DNA of 60,416 nt, from NCBI RefSeq assembly GCF_000179775.1, contig NZ_AEEB01000047.1, forward strand, positions 1-60,416, in the 5' to 3' direction. Below, one piece after another: positions 10,534-18,627 of the stretch. The position numbers were made by a program, and so were the translations under genes. Below the pieces are notes generated by a model. That model ran no database searches and had not been told where the DNA came from. It saw only the letters and a program-made list of their open reading frames with translations. The stretch is from Ahrensia sp. R2A130. GTDB lineage: Bacteria > Pseudomonadota > Alphaproteobacteria > Rhizobiales > Rhizobiaceae. Position 1 is the first letter of the stretch. Each line of letters begins with the position of its first letter.

Positions 10534-11285
10534 ACTGCTCTATCTTGGAAGATTTTTGCCATTTTGTGGACGAGGCCAGCGTCTTGTCCACCTATGAGAA
10601 GATATTGGAATTCGCCGCTCGACCAAGACGCGGCTTCCATACCTTCCATGTTTTCAACGGTCAGCTTTGATGGTTTCTCGCCATTGCGAAGAATACAAAG
10701 GGCGACGGGTACGCCACTGTTTGTGACGAAGGCGAACTGCGCCAACGCATTTCCTTCAAAGCCTAAAATTTGCGCCCGTCTGTATGTCAGATCGCCTGCC
10801 TGTTTTAAATCTGAGAGCGCGACTGGCTTTCCGATAACGCTACTGACACGGGCCAGTTCGATGTTTAATTCTGCATCGCTGCGTTCGATCGCAACAAGTG
10901 TATCGCTGGTGTAAAGCGCTTGATAGGCCGCCACATATTCCATCCAGTTAGCGGGTCTGTCGTTTGCGGTGAAGCGGCCGACAAGCACGCCCATCACGAG
11001 GCAAGCGGCCAACGCAGTTGCGGCGGTCGCAACTCCAAACGACCGGGAAAATGACTTTGTGGAAGATGCATCTGTAACGAACAATGATGGCGCAGCTTTG
11101 GTAGGTGAAATGCCATCGAACACGACCGCAACCGCGCTTCTATCCACGCGTAACGCTTCGATGCGTTCAGCCAACGCACCGTCCAATTTCGCTGCTTGGG
11201 TGATATCGTCGATGGGGGCGAATTCGGCTTCACCATCCAGCCACGCGGTCAGTTGTTCGTCGCTATAGTGTCGATTATCAATCAC
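10530..11285 (-). CDS. Anti-sigma factor, membrane-anchored
   Basis: This 251-residue protein starts with a short cytoplasmic anti-sigma-like region (YSDEQLTAWLDGE, followed by LAERIEALR). One membrane segment follows at about residues 85-110 (VATAATALAACLVMGVLVG), then a C-terminal periplasmic domain. The layout is that of single-pass anti-sigma factors that hold an ECF sigma factor inactive. Its ATG overlaps the stop of the sigma gene just upstream (ATGA overlap at 11282-11285), so the two are co-translated. I see no HisXXXCysXXCys zinc motif, so it is not a typical ChrR-type zinc anti-sigma factor. The signal it senses cannot be read from the sequence. Confidence 0.8.
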   Translation of the reverse strand: MIDNRHYSDEQLTAWLDGEAEFAPIDDITQAAKLDGALAERIEALRVDRSAVAVVFDGISPTKAAPSLFVTDASSTKSFSRSFGVATAATALAACLVMGVLVGRFTANDRPANWMEYVAAYQALYTSDTLVAIERSDAELNIELARVSSVIGKPVALSDLKQAGDLTYRRAQILGFEGNALAQFAFVTNSGVPVALCILRNGEKPSKLTVENMEGMEAASWSSGEFQYLLIGGQDAGLVHKMAKIFQDRAV

Positions 11286-11803
11286 TGCATTTCTTCCTGC
11301 TTGGAGAAGATGTGGGACAGTTGTTTTCGAGCTGCCGCCAATCTGCTCATGACGGTGCCAACCGGAATTTCGATAATGTCTGCAGCCTCGCGATAGCTGT
11401 GTCCTTCGACATAGACAAGAAAGACGGTGCTGCGCTGCGCCTCCGGCAAACTCATCACCTCCCGCCAGACGTCTTGTCCAACTACTGATGCTTCCGGATT
11501 GGGGCTAGGGTCGATGAGATCTGCGTCTTCAATGGCGATGTGCCCGGCTCCTGTTCGCACCTTGTTTTTCCTCACCTCATTGATCCACAACCGTTGCGTT
11601 AGCCGGAACATCCACGGAGCGAACTTGATTGCCGGATCGTAGAGCGCCGACTTTTCTATGGCTCTCAAACATGCCGTTTGCGCCAGATCATCTGCATGCT
11701 CACGGCTACCTGTTAGCGCGACGCAGTAGCGCCACAGCCTTGGGTAGAGTTTTGAGATGCCTTTGCGGACAGCTCGGCCTCGGGGCGAAATCGACCAGAT
11801 GAT
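11282..11803 (-). CDS. ECF-type sigma-70 family RNA polymerase sigma factor (start codon unresolved)
   Basis: The frame encodes sigma region 2 (KLYPRLWRYCVALTG, then ADDLAQTACLRAIEKS and APWMFRLTQRLWINEVR) and region 4 (LPEAQRSTVFLVYVEGHSYREAADII with GTVMSRLAAARKQL). The first in-frame ATG/GTG/TTG is a TTG at 11668, which would remove the first third of region 2. The homologous sequence continues upstream to about nt 11760-11790 with no standard start before the in-frame stop at 11957-11959. A GTGAGG sequence (complement of 11812-11817) stands 8 bases before an ATC at 11803, so I give that end (173 residues, a normal ECF length). A frameshift near the C run at 11783-11786 joining a GTG at 11817 is the alternative. 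It lies downstream of yceI on the same strand and overlaps the anti-sigma gene. Confidence 0.72.
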   Translation of the reverse strand: MIWSISPRGRAVRKGISKLYPRLWRYCVALTGSREHADDLAQTACLRAIEKSALYDPAIKFAPWMFRLTQRLWINEVRKNKVRTGAGHIAIEDADLIDPSPNPEASVVGQDVWREVMSLPEAQRSTVFLVYVEGHSYREAADIIEIPVGTVMSRLAAARKQLSHIFSKQEEMQ

Positions 11804-11956
11804 GAAGTCGGCCTCACGATAAAAATATAGGTCGCGCAGTGTTGCCAGAAATTTGCACGAACGGCGAACGCAATAGCACGATGTAACTTGAAACCTTCGT
11901 GAGTGCGCTCGTGGTCGACACCGGCTGGTTGCCAGCGCCGACCAAAAGCAATTTGC

Positions 11957-12562
11957 TTACTTCTCGAATACCATGCGCACCGCAACGGGTGTCACCCGCG
12001 TGATGCCGGGCAGCTTTGCCAGTTTCATGAGGGTGTCGATACCTTCGTTGATGCCCAGATCTTCAGTGGACACCATGATGAAATCGGCATTGGCGACCAG
12101 CACCCGATTTTCAGTTAATCGGGCTACGATCATTTCGGCATCAAAATCGTTTTCAGCGCCCAGGAATTTCAGGGTTCCTGTGACTTCCATGATGCTGGTG
12201 TCACCTGGCTTGAGGTTTTTCATCTCTTCCATGTCGAGCTCGCCAGTGATAGTTGCTGTAGCTTTGCCTTCCTGAAAGACCAGTTTACCCATACGCTCGT
12301 TGCGAATGTCGATATTGGTTTCGACGGAGCTAAGATCAATGTCGATACGAAGTTCACCTGCTTCGCTCACAGTGCCGGAAACCTTGTTGAAGTGATGCAC
12401 TTCGCCGGTTTCATTGCTTTTGATGGAGCCAAAGGCAATGCGGGAACTGTCGTCGACGGACGTCCAGTTGGCGTGGCCACCAGCGTGTATCGGCGCAGTG
12501 ATTGCCATTGCGAAAAGGCATGCCGTAGTGGCGGTTGTGCGGATTATGCGTGAAATTGTCAT
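11957..12562 (-). CDS. YceI-family periplasmic lipid-binding-like protein
   Basis: This 201-residue protein has a clear signal peptide (cleavage expected after PIHA, about residue 27) and a lipocalin-like YceI fold. Motifs include WTSVDDSSRIAFGSIKS, GTVSEAGELRIDIDLSSVETNIDIRNERM and TGTLKFLG. YceI proteins bind isoprenoid or polyprenoid-type lipids and are often stress-induced; the ligand here is unknown. GGGAGG stands 9 bases before the ATG. The ECF sigma and anti-sigma genes lie directly downstream on the same strand about 150 bp away, so this may be a target or operon member of that sigma system. Confidence 0.88.
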   Translation of the reverse strand: MTISRIIRTTATTACLFAMAITAPIHAGGHANWTSVDDSSRIAFGSIKSNETGEVHHFNKVSGTVSEAGELRIDIDLSSVETNIDIRNERMGKLVFQEGKATATITGELDMEEMKNLKPGDTSIMEVTGTLKFLGAENDFDAEMIVARLTENRVLVANADFIMVSTEDLGINEGIDTLMKLAKLPGITRVTPVAVRMVFEK

Positions 12563-12879
12563 TGTGTCTGTCCTCCCGATAAGGTTGGCGTAATGCCTTC
12601 CTAAGGAGATGACACTTCAGCGTGCCGTTTTATTCGGATGTTCTAAGAATTATTATGAAATTTGTTCTGCTTACTAACTCGCTCCGATTTTATGGGTTTG
12701 TTCGCCAGCAACGAGGCGGTGCGTTTTCGGCAACGGCGCGCTGCTCGATAAGCACATGACCTGCCAATATTGTCTGCTCTATCTTCGGCCAAACAAAAAT
12801 CTCAGTACGCGTCGAATTGCTGCAAACTGGATAAATCGCCAGTCTACTCCTGCTTGGACGTCAGAATTAAGGAAGCTCT
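12563..12879. other. Divergent intergenic region between yceI and an ABC substrate-binding protein
   Basis: These 317 bp must contain the promoters of two divergent units. I see a good ribosome binding sequence for each flanking gene (GGGAGG before yceI, AAGGAAG before the binding protein). I see no gene and no clear operator palindrome. Confidence 0.5.
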
Positions 12880-13920
12880 ATGTCTGTTCTCACTCGTCGT
12901 TCGTTTTCCCTCCGGTCAGTTGCACTTGCAGGTGCGGTCACTCTGGCGGCATTGCTGCCCGCCCAAGCCGCCGACACTGCGGTGAAATTCACGCTGGACT
13001 GGAAATTTGAAGGGCCGTCCGCTGGCTTCTTCCTCGCACTCGACAAGGGGTATTTCAAAGAAGAAGGCCTCGACGTCACAATCGATTCCGGCGCTGGTTC
13101 GCGGGAATCGATTCCACGTGTTGCCACCGGTACCTACGATCTGGGCTTTGGCGATATCAATGCGTTGGCCAAATTCCTCGACGAGGACGTGGCTGCCAAG
13201 GTGAAAGCTGTGATGGTCGTTTATGATCAGCCACCATTTGCCGTCATAGGTCGTAAGTCGCAGGGCATCACGTCCGATCCAAAATCGCTGGAAGGCAAGA
13301 CGCTTGGTGCCCCGCCACCGGATGCTGCATTCGGCCAGTGGGCAGCCTTCAAAGATGCTGCCAAAATTGACGATTCCGCAATCAAGATTGAATCCGTCGG
13401 CTTCCCCGTTCGCGAGCCTATGCTGGCACAGGGCAAGGTCGATGCGATCTTCGGCTTCGCATTCTCATCCGTCCTGAACCTGAAGGCCAACGGCGTGCCC
13501 GCAGACGATATCGTGCCAATCATGATGTCTGAAAACGGCCTCGATCTTTATGGCAACGCGATCATGGTCAACACCGATTTTGCCGAAGCAAACCCCGAAG
13601 CTGTCAAAGGCTTCATCAAGGCTTTGACCAAAGGTTTCAAAGCGGCAATCGCAGACCCTGCAGAGGGTGTTGCCGCGGTATTGAAACGCAACCAGATCCT
13701 GGATGCCGATATTGAAGTCGAACGTCTGGGTATGGCGAATTCCATGAACATCAACACCGTCCACGTTCAAGAAAACGGCATGGGCGACATTGATGCTGAC
13801 CGCATGAAAGCGTCTCTTGGGCAGCTTGCTACATCTATGGGCCTCAAAGGTAACATCACCGCAGAGCGCCTTTTTGATGCGCAATATTTGCCAGCCAAAG
13901 AAGACCGGATGCTCAAGTAG
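12880..13920 (+). CDS. ABC transporter substrate-binding protein, NMT1/THI5 type
   Basis: The 346-residue periplasmic protein has an N-terminal signal with twin arginines (TRRSFSLRS, residues 5-13) followed by a hydrophobic stretch ending PAQA, suggesting Tat export. The mature start FTLDWKFEGPSAGFFLALDKGYFKEEGL and the GAGSRE and YDLGFGDINALAKF motifs are those of the NMT1/THI5/SsuA-like superfamily, which binds pyrimidine precursors, sulfonates, nitrate or similar small molecules. The ATPase and permease genes follow at once. There is no thiamine or sulfonate enzyme gene next to it, so the ligand is not assigned. The close spacing of 25 bp to the ATPase gene indicates one operon. Confidence 0.9.
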   Translation: MSVLTRRSFSLRSVALAGAVTLAALLPAQAADTAVKFTLDWKFEGPSAGFFLALDKGYFKEEGLDVTIDSGAGSRESIPRVATGTYDLGFGDINALAKFLDEDVAAKVKAVMVVYDQPPFAVIGRKSQGITSDPKSLEGKTLGAPPPDAAFGQWAAFKDAAKIDDSAIKIESVGFPVREPMLAQGKVDAIFGFAFSSVLNLKANGVPADDIVPIMMSENGLDLYGNAIMVNTDFAEANPEAVKGFIKALTKGFKAAIADPAEGVAAVLKRNQILDADIEVERLGMANSMNINTVHVQENGMGDIDADRMKASLGQLATSMGLKGNITAERLFDAQYLPAKEDRMLK

Positions 13921-13945
13921 GCGCGGTCGTTCTAGGCCCATCGAC

Positions 13946-14752
13946 ATGTGCGGTGAACTTGTAAAAATCGACGCAGTCGACATGACCTATGGTGGTCATG
14001 GTGGCGGCTCTGGCACAAAGGCTGTAGCGGGTCTGAATATGGCTGTTGCGGCAGGTGAATTCGTGGCCGTGGTTGGACCCTCCGGCTGCGGTAAGTCGAC
14101 ACTCATGAAGCTCGTGACCGGCCTTCATATTCCCGAAGTCGGCACCATTACTGTTGCCGGAGACCGGGTCACCAAGCCCATTTCAATTGTCGGCATGGCT
14201 TTTCAAAATCCCACAATGCTGCCTTGGCGCACGACGCTGGACAACGTCTTGTTACCGCTGGAAATTGTGAAACCGCACCGATCGCGACTGCGCGCCAATA
14301 AAGCAGAATACGTGGCAAAGGCTGAAAACCTGCTCAAACTTGTCGGGCTGGAGGGTTTTGGCGACAAGTTCCCTTGGCAGCTTTCTGGCGGCATGCAGCA
14401 AAGAGCAAACCTGTGCCGCGCACTTATCCACGAGCCTGCCTTGTTGATGCTCGACGAACCGTTTGGTGCGCTGGACGCTTTTACGCGGGAAGAGCTGTGG
14501 TGTGTGATCCGTGATATTCACGCCAACACCGACGTCACCATCGTTCTCGTGACGCATGATTTGCGCGAAGCCGTTTTCCTTGCCGACCGTGTGCTCGTCA
14601 TGTCGGCCCGTCCTGGTCGCATTATAGTCGATCGTACGGTCGAATTTGAACGTCCACGCCAACTCGACATCATGTATGAGCGCAGCTTCTCCAATGTTGT
14701 ATCGGAACTGCGTGAACATATCGCTGAAGCGCGTGTGAAAGTGGGCGTATGA
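13946..14752 (+). CDS. ABC transporter ATP-binding protein (nitrate/sulfonate/taurine type)
   Basis: From ATG 13946 the product has 268 residues. The frame is open further upstream, but that part overlaps the binding-protein gene and has no family similarity. Walker A VVGPSGCGKST lies near residue 40, the Q-loop region is MAFQNPTMLPWRTTLDN, the signature is LSGGMQQRANLCRAL and Walker B is LLMLDEPFGALD, with a THDLREA switch. PTMLPWRT and the SARPGRI end segment are typical for ATPases that pair with NMT1/SsuA-type binding proteins. The stop overlaps the permease start (ATGA), so the two are translated together. Confidence 0.92.
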   Translation: MCGELVKIDAVDMTYGGHGGGSGTKAVAGLNMAVAAGEFVAVVGPSGCGKSTLMKLVTGLHIPEVGTITVAGDRVTKPISIVGMAFQNPTMLPWRTTLDNVLLPLEIVKPHRSRLRANKAEYVAKAENLLKLVGLEGFGDKFPWQLSGGMQQRANLCRALIHEPALLMLDEPFGALDAFTREELWCVIRDIHANTDVTIVLVTHDLREAVFLADRVLVMSARPGRIIVDRTVEFERPRQLDIMYERSFSNVVSELREHIAEARVKVGV

Positions 14753-15579
14753 CCGAACTAGCCGTCTCCGATGAACCGGACGACGCAGCTATCGCTGCCG
14801 CGCGTCGCCAATCCGGCATGTCGCCTCTCATGCTCACGCTGATGCCATGGTTGGTGACCATCGGGTTTTTGTTGGTTTGGGAATTTTCGGTTTGGGCGCT
14901 CGACGTCGCGAAATTTATCCTACCAGCACCAAGCGTCATCTTTGGCGCTATCGTACAATATTGGCCAGCCATCTGGTCGAATTCGCTGCAAACGCTCTAC
15001 ACGACATTGCTGGGCTTTGGCCTTGCCATCGTTTTCGGCCTTGGACTGGGTCTGGCCATCGGTTGGTCAAAAGCCGTTTATGCAGGGCTCTATCCATTGA
15101 TGATCGGCTTCAATGCCATTCCCAAGGTCGCGGTTGTGCCAATCCTCGTCATCTGGATGGGCATCGGTACCGGTCCTGCGGTCGTCACAGCTTTCCTGAT
15201 CGCCTTCTTCCCCATTGTCGTGAACGTCGCCACTGGCCTTGCCACCATAGAGCCGGAATCCGAGGACGTGTTGCGTGCCCTTGGGGCATCAAAGCTCGAT
15301 GTGATGTGGAAAGTCGGCATTCCACGCTCGATGCCTTATTTCTTCGGCTCATTGAAGATCGCGATTACGCTGGCTTTCGTAGGCTCCGTTATTGCTGAAA
15401 CCATTGCGGCCAACAGCGGCCTTGGCCACCTCATGCTGGCAGCCCAATCGCAATTCAACGTACCGTTGGTTTTCGCAGGCCTCGTTATGCTCGCCATCGA
15501 AGGCATCGCGATGTACGCCGTCATGGCCTGGATCGAAGGCCGCACCACCGGGTGGGCGCACAGGGGCGGCGTGGCCTGA
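14749..15579 (+). CDS. ABC transporter permease (nitrate/sulfonate/taurine type)
   Basis: This 276-residue inner membrane protein has about six membrane segments. The cytoplasmic EAA loop that docks the ATPase is recognisable (EDVLRALGASKLDVMWKVGIPRSMPYFFGSLK, about residues 170-205). FNAIPKVAVVPILVIWMGIGTGP is the conserved central stretch of this permease family. It completes the binding protein / ATPase / permease set. The ATG overlaps the ATPase stop by 4 bp. Confidence 0.92.
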   Translation: MTELAVSDEPDDAAIAAARRQSGMSPLMLTLMPWLVTIGFLLVWEFSVWALDVAKFILPAPSVIFGAIVQYWPAIWSNSLQTLYTTLLGFGLAIVFGLGLGLAIGWSKAVYAGLYPLMIGFNAIPKVAVVPILVIWMGIGTGPAVVTAFLIAFFPIVVNVATGLATIEPESEDVLRALGASKLDVMWKVGIPRSMPYFFGSLKIAITLAFVGSVIAETIAANSGLGHLMLAAQSQFNVPLVFAGLVMLAIEGIAMYAVMAWIEGRTTGWAHRGGVA

Positions 15580-15924
15580 GATAACTCGAGCACTAACTTC
15601 AGGTGAACAGAAAATGACTGAAGACACATCTATATCTCAGTATAGCCTGCGTATGCTGGCCAGCTAGTCGTCGCGATAGATTATGGGCACCGTGTCACTG
15701 AGGAAGCCAATATGGCAAAGATGATCGCTGCTGCTGCATGATGGGCTGCCGCTGAAACTTGCACCCATCTCGCGGAATATGGTTCTGGGCTATATCGGGC
15801 AGCACGTTTTAGGTCTGCCTCGCAGCTATTAGCCTTCAGCGGTCGTGACTGCCGTTTCGACCTCGTTGATCGTGCAAGAACTCGGTGGTTCAGAATCACA
15901 AGTAAGTGAGATTAAGGGGTGACC
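15580..15924. other. Convergent intergenic region, possible gene remnants
   Basis: No intact gene is seen between the permease and the oppositely oriented oxidase gene. A 17-codon ORF follows an ATG at 15614, and a short run of alanine-rich codons follows an ATG at 15711; neither has convincing support. The stretch may contain debris of a lost gene. Confidence 0.3.
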
Positions 15925-15951
15925 AAAAAAACCTCCGGCCGCCCCTTGGTT
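15925..15951 (-). terminator. Putative terminator of the copper oxidase gene
   Basis: Read on the minus strand, a GC-rich run (complement of 15932-15949) is followed directly by seven T (complement of 15925-15931), starting a few bases after the oxidase stop codon. The stem is short and imperfect, so the call rests mostly on the T tract and position. Confidence 0.4.
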
Positions 15952-15954
15952 ATT

Positions 15955-18315
15955 TTATGCGAAGTCTGCTTCCAGATCGATCACTTCATTGGTGAACTGG
16001 ATCTCTTCGAAGGCGTAAAGAATGTCGTGGGTATCCTCGGCAGTGTTCCAGACAACAATACCTTCGTTGTCGAATGTGCGATCCCAACCATAGCTAGAAG
16101 AGGCGCCATCGATGACGAATGTGTCCGTCTTGTCGGTACCGGTCTCATACTGGGTCCGGGTTGGGTCGTCCTGTACGACGACACCGCCATCCGGGCCTGT
16201 CTCCGTTTTGAGTTCAACGCTTTTGTCGGCGAAGGTAATTTTCTCAAAATCGTATAGCAGGTCGTGACCTGTCGGTCCCCAGACGACGATGCCTTCGCCG
16301 TCTTGTGTTGCTCCCCATCCGTAGTCGGACGACTTTCCGTCTATAGCAAATGTGTCGCTGTCGGTTGTTCCGGTTAGATACTGTGTCTCGTTGGGAATGT
16401 CGTTGACGACATTGCCTGGTTCTTCAACACCCTTGCCATTAACCTCGAAGGTACCGCGCACGAAGTCTGGCCCTTTCCAATCGAGCTCCATGGTTGCGAA
16501 GCCTTGCTGCTCGAAGTAGCGCGCGTCCAGTGTGTGGGTGCCTGCGTCGAGCTGGATGGTAGCCTGTTTTTCGACATCAGCGTGAAGGCCGTCATTTGTG
16601 ATGATCTGTTGGCCATTGATGGACAATGAGGAACCATCATCGGAGTTCAGGTAGAACGTGTACTGCCCCGCCTGAGCGACGGAGAATTCGCCGTTATATT
16701 TCGCCGCAAACTTGTCGGTGGGGCCGCCATCGTAGAACGCACCAGCAGATCCGGCCTCTTGGATTTTCGTGATGGTTTCCGTGAAGATCGGAGTGCCGTC
16801 AAAATCGACGTCGTCGAGCTTTTCAGCATCTGCGGCGAAATATTCGACATTGATCGTCCCATCGACCGGATCAAGCGCACCGGGTTCGCGGTAGAGCGCC
16901 AGCGTCGGCTCGACGGAAATGATCGGCGCAACCGACGGCACTCCTGCATCGTCGATAGCGAACAACATCCAGTTGCCTGCGCCAACAACGTTGGCGTTAT
17001 CGGGCAGGGATACTTCGACGGTTGTCCCATCAATGATCTGGAAATCAAGGTCCATACGGCCCGATTCCATGTTCATGGAGTGGGTCACGGCACCGGTTTT
17101 CACGAAAGACAGGCGAGCGAGGTCGGATGTGTCGTCCATCTCGATGGTGAAGCTGTCACCCGGCTCCAGTGATTCCGGAGCGGCCAGCACTTCGGGACGC
17201 TCAGCCAAAGTGCCGTCGTCATTGTAGAGGTAATCCGGCGTGTAGACTTGTGCATCCATAAAATCGACAGTGCCGTTCAGGCCACCGCCGCCCATGGACA
17301 CGATCGTTCCGTCGTTTAGCAACATGCTGGAGGAGTGGTAGAGGCGCATAACGGCTTCTGCGTCGGCTTCGGTCACTTCACCGGTGAATGGATCGAAGAT
17401 GACGGATTCCAAAATCGCCTTGTTCGGGTCCTGACTGTTGCCTTCTTCGGTGCCGCCGTTGATGAGCACGCGGCCGTCAGCCATCACGGTCATGTCGGAA
17501 TTGTTCCGGTCACCGCCTAGATCAGCGACCTTTTCGAAGGTCGGCGTATCGGCGTTGATGTCCATGGTCCACAGGTCACCATCATCGGCCATGATGATGA
17601 TCTTGCCGACATCATACATCGCAGAAGGTGATGCGACGTCCATGTCGAAAGGCAATTCGCCGATCTGGCGGATGGAGCCGTCACCGGACGGATCGAGCGC
17701 CATGACTTCTTTCGTGCTGCCGTTACCGGAGCTTGCGTTCTGATTGCCAGCGCTGATCGCAAAATAAACAATCTCGCCATCATCGTTCACCCAACTGCGC
17801 GGATACCACCAGTTGGCACCGAGGTCATTGTCCTTGGCACCGTCCAGCGTGCGCCAGCCTTCGCCGAGCGTGAAGATTTCAGGCGTACCGCGAAGATCTG
17901 CATTGCCGTTGCCGCCCATTACGACGACCTGACCGCTGGAGAGCGATACGACCGACGGGTAAAAACGACCGTTCGCCATATCGTTGGCGCCCTCTTTGAC
18001 GAGTTCCATATCCGATAAGTCGAAAATCTGACCACCGGCTGCACCGCTACCATTGCCGCCTGCAATCAGAACCTTGTCGGTGCCCGGAATGACGACACCA
18101 GCGCCGCAGAACATGCGCACGAAGTGATCTGCTTCAAGGATTTCATGTTCGCCCGTCGATGGATCGAACACACCGTATTTCTGCGTGTTGGAGAAAGCGT
18201 TGCCGTTGCCGTCGCCTCCCCAATACAAAACTCGACCATCTTCCATCATAACCTGATGGATCCCGATGATCGTTGTGTCGAAAACGTTGCCCCAGTCACC
18301 CGTTACCGCATTCAT
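15955..18315 (-). CDS. Galactose/glyoxal-oxidase-like radical copper oxidase with PA14 domain and duplicated secretion-type tail
   Basis: This 786-residue protein carries a kelch-like propeller (about 1-360), a DUF1929-type domain (about 375-470), a PA14 domain (about 490-625) and two tandem repeats of about 65 residues (about 655-715 and 725-785). The active-site residues of galactose oxidase can be matched: Cys in RMFCGAG (about 70) and Tyr in GRFYPSVV (about 118), which form the Cys-Tyr cofactor; Tyr-His in RLYHSS (about 326-327); and His in GAVTHSMN (about 412). The stacking Trp290 of fungal galactose oxidase has no obvious equivalent. There is no signal peptide. The repeats (TDTFVIDG...YGW...EGIVVW...FEEIQFTN) resemble tails of type I secreted proteins, so export by a type I system is likely. 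Expected reaction: oxidation of an alcohol or aldehyde with O2, giving H2O2; the substrate is unknown. Confidence 0.87.
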   Translation of the reverse strand: MNAVTGDWGNVFDTTIIGIHQVMMEDGRVLYWGGDGNGNAFSNTQKYGVFDPSTGEHEILEADHFVRMFCGAGVVIPGTDKVLIAGGNGSGAAGGQIFDLSDMELVKEGANDMANGRFYPSVVSLSSGQVVVMGGNGNADLRGTPEIFTLGEGWRTLDGAKDNDLGANWWYPRSWVNDDGEIVYFAISAGNQNASSGNGSTKEVMALDPSGDGSIRQIGELPFDMDVASPSAMYDVGKIIIMADDGDLWTMDINADTPTFEKVADLGGDRNNSDMTVMADGRVLINGGTEEGNSQDPNKAILESVIFDPFTGEVTEADAEAVMRLYHSSSMLLNDGTIVSMGGGGLNGTVDFMDAQVYTPDYLYNDDGTLAERPEVLAAPESLEPGDSFTIEMDDTSDLARLSFVKTGAVTHSMNMESGRMDLDFQIIDGTTVEVSLPDNANVVGAGNWMLFAIDDAGVPSVAPIISVEPTLALYREPGALDPVDGTINVEYFAADAEKLDDVDFDGTPIFTETITKIQEAGSAGAFYDGGPTDKFAAKYNGEFSVAQAGQYTFYLNSDDGSSLSINGQQIITNDGLHADVEKQATIQLDAGTHTLDARYFEQQGFATMELDWKGPDFVRGTFEVNGKGVEEPGNVVNDIPNETQYLTGTTDSDTFAIDGKSSDYGWGATQDGEGIVVWGPTGHDLLYDFEKITFADKSVELKTETGPDGGVVVQDDPTRTQYETGTDKTDTFVIDGASSSYGWDRTFDNEGIVVWNTAEDTHDILYAFEEIQFTNEVIDLEADFA

Positions 18316-18443
18316 GGCTTCTCTCCGTTGTTATGGAGCGATACGTGCGGTGTTCGTAATTCCAACAAGGCTGCTGCCGCATCATTGCCGGAATGAAACA
18401 GCCGCAGTGCCGTCCCCTTCTGGTTCATCGCCTTCAGCAGAAG

Positions 18444-18460
18444 TGTTTCAAAATGAAACA
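18444..18460. promoter_or_regulatory. Perfect inverted repeat upstream of the copper oxidase gene
   Basis: TGTTTCA (18444-18450), AAA, TGAAACA (18454-18460) form a perfect 7-bp inverted repeat about 130 bp before the oxidase start on the minus strand. A further TGAAACA half-site is at 18394-18400. The 18316-18627 gap has no gene. An operator is likely, but the regulator is unknown. Confidence 0.45.
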
Positions 18461-18627
18461 GGCTATATCTGCATCAGGCCCTTGCAAGGAGAGTTGCAAG
18501 GTATGTGCCAATTCTAGTGGGCGTTATCACGCGACTTATATTTTTGCATCGAGTTGCCAGAGGCAATCATTATTCACAGTTGCTCGGTTAGGGTCGTTCC
18601 GAGAAGACATGCCTTTATAAACCTGAG

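Noticed and set aside
15614..15667. 17-codon ORF after the ABC permease gene
   Set aside because: No ribosome binding site and no protein-like character beyond chance.
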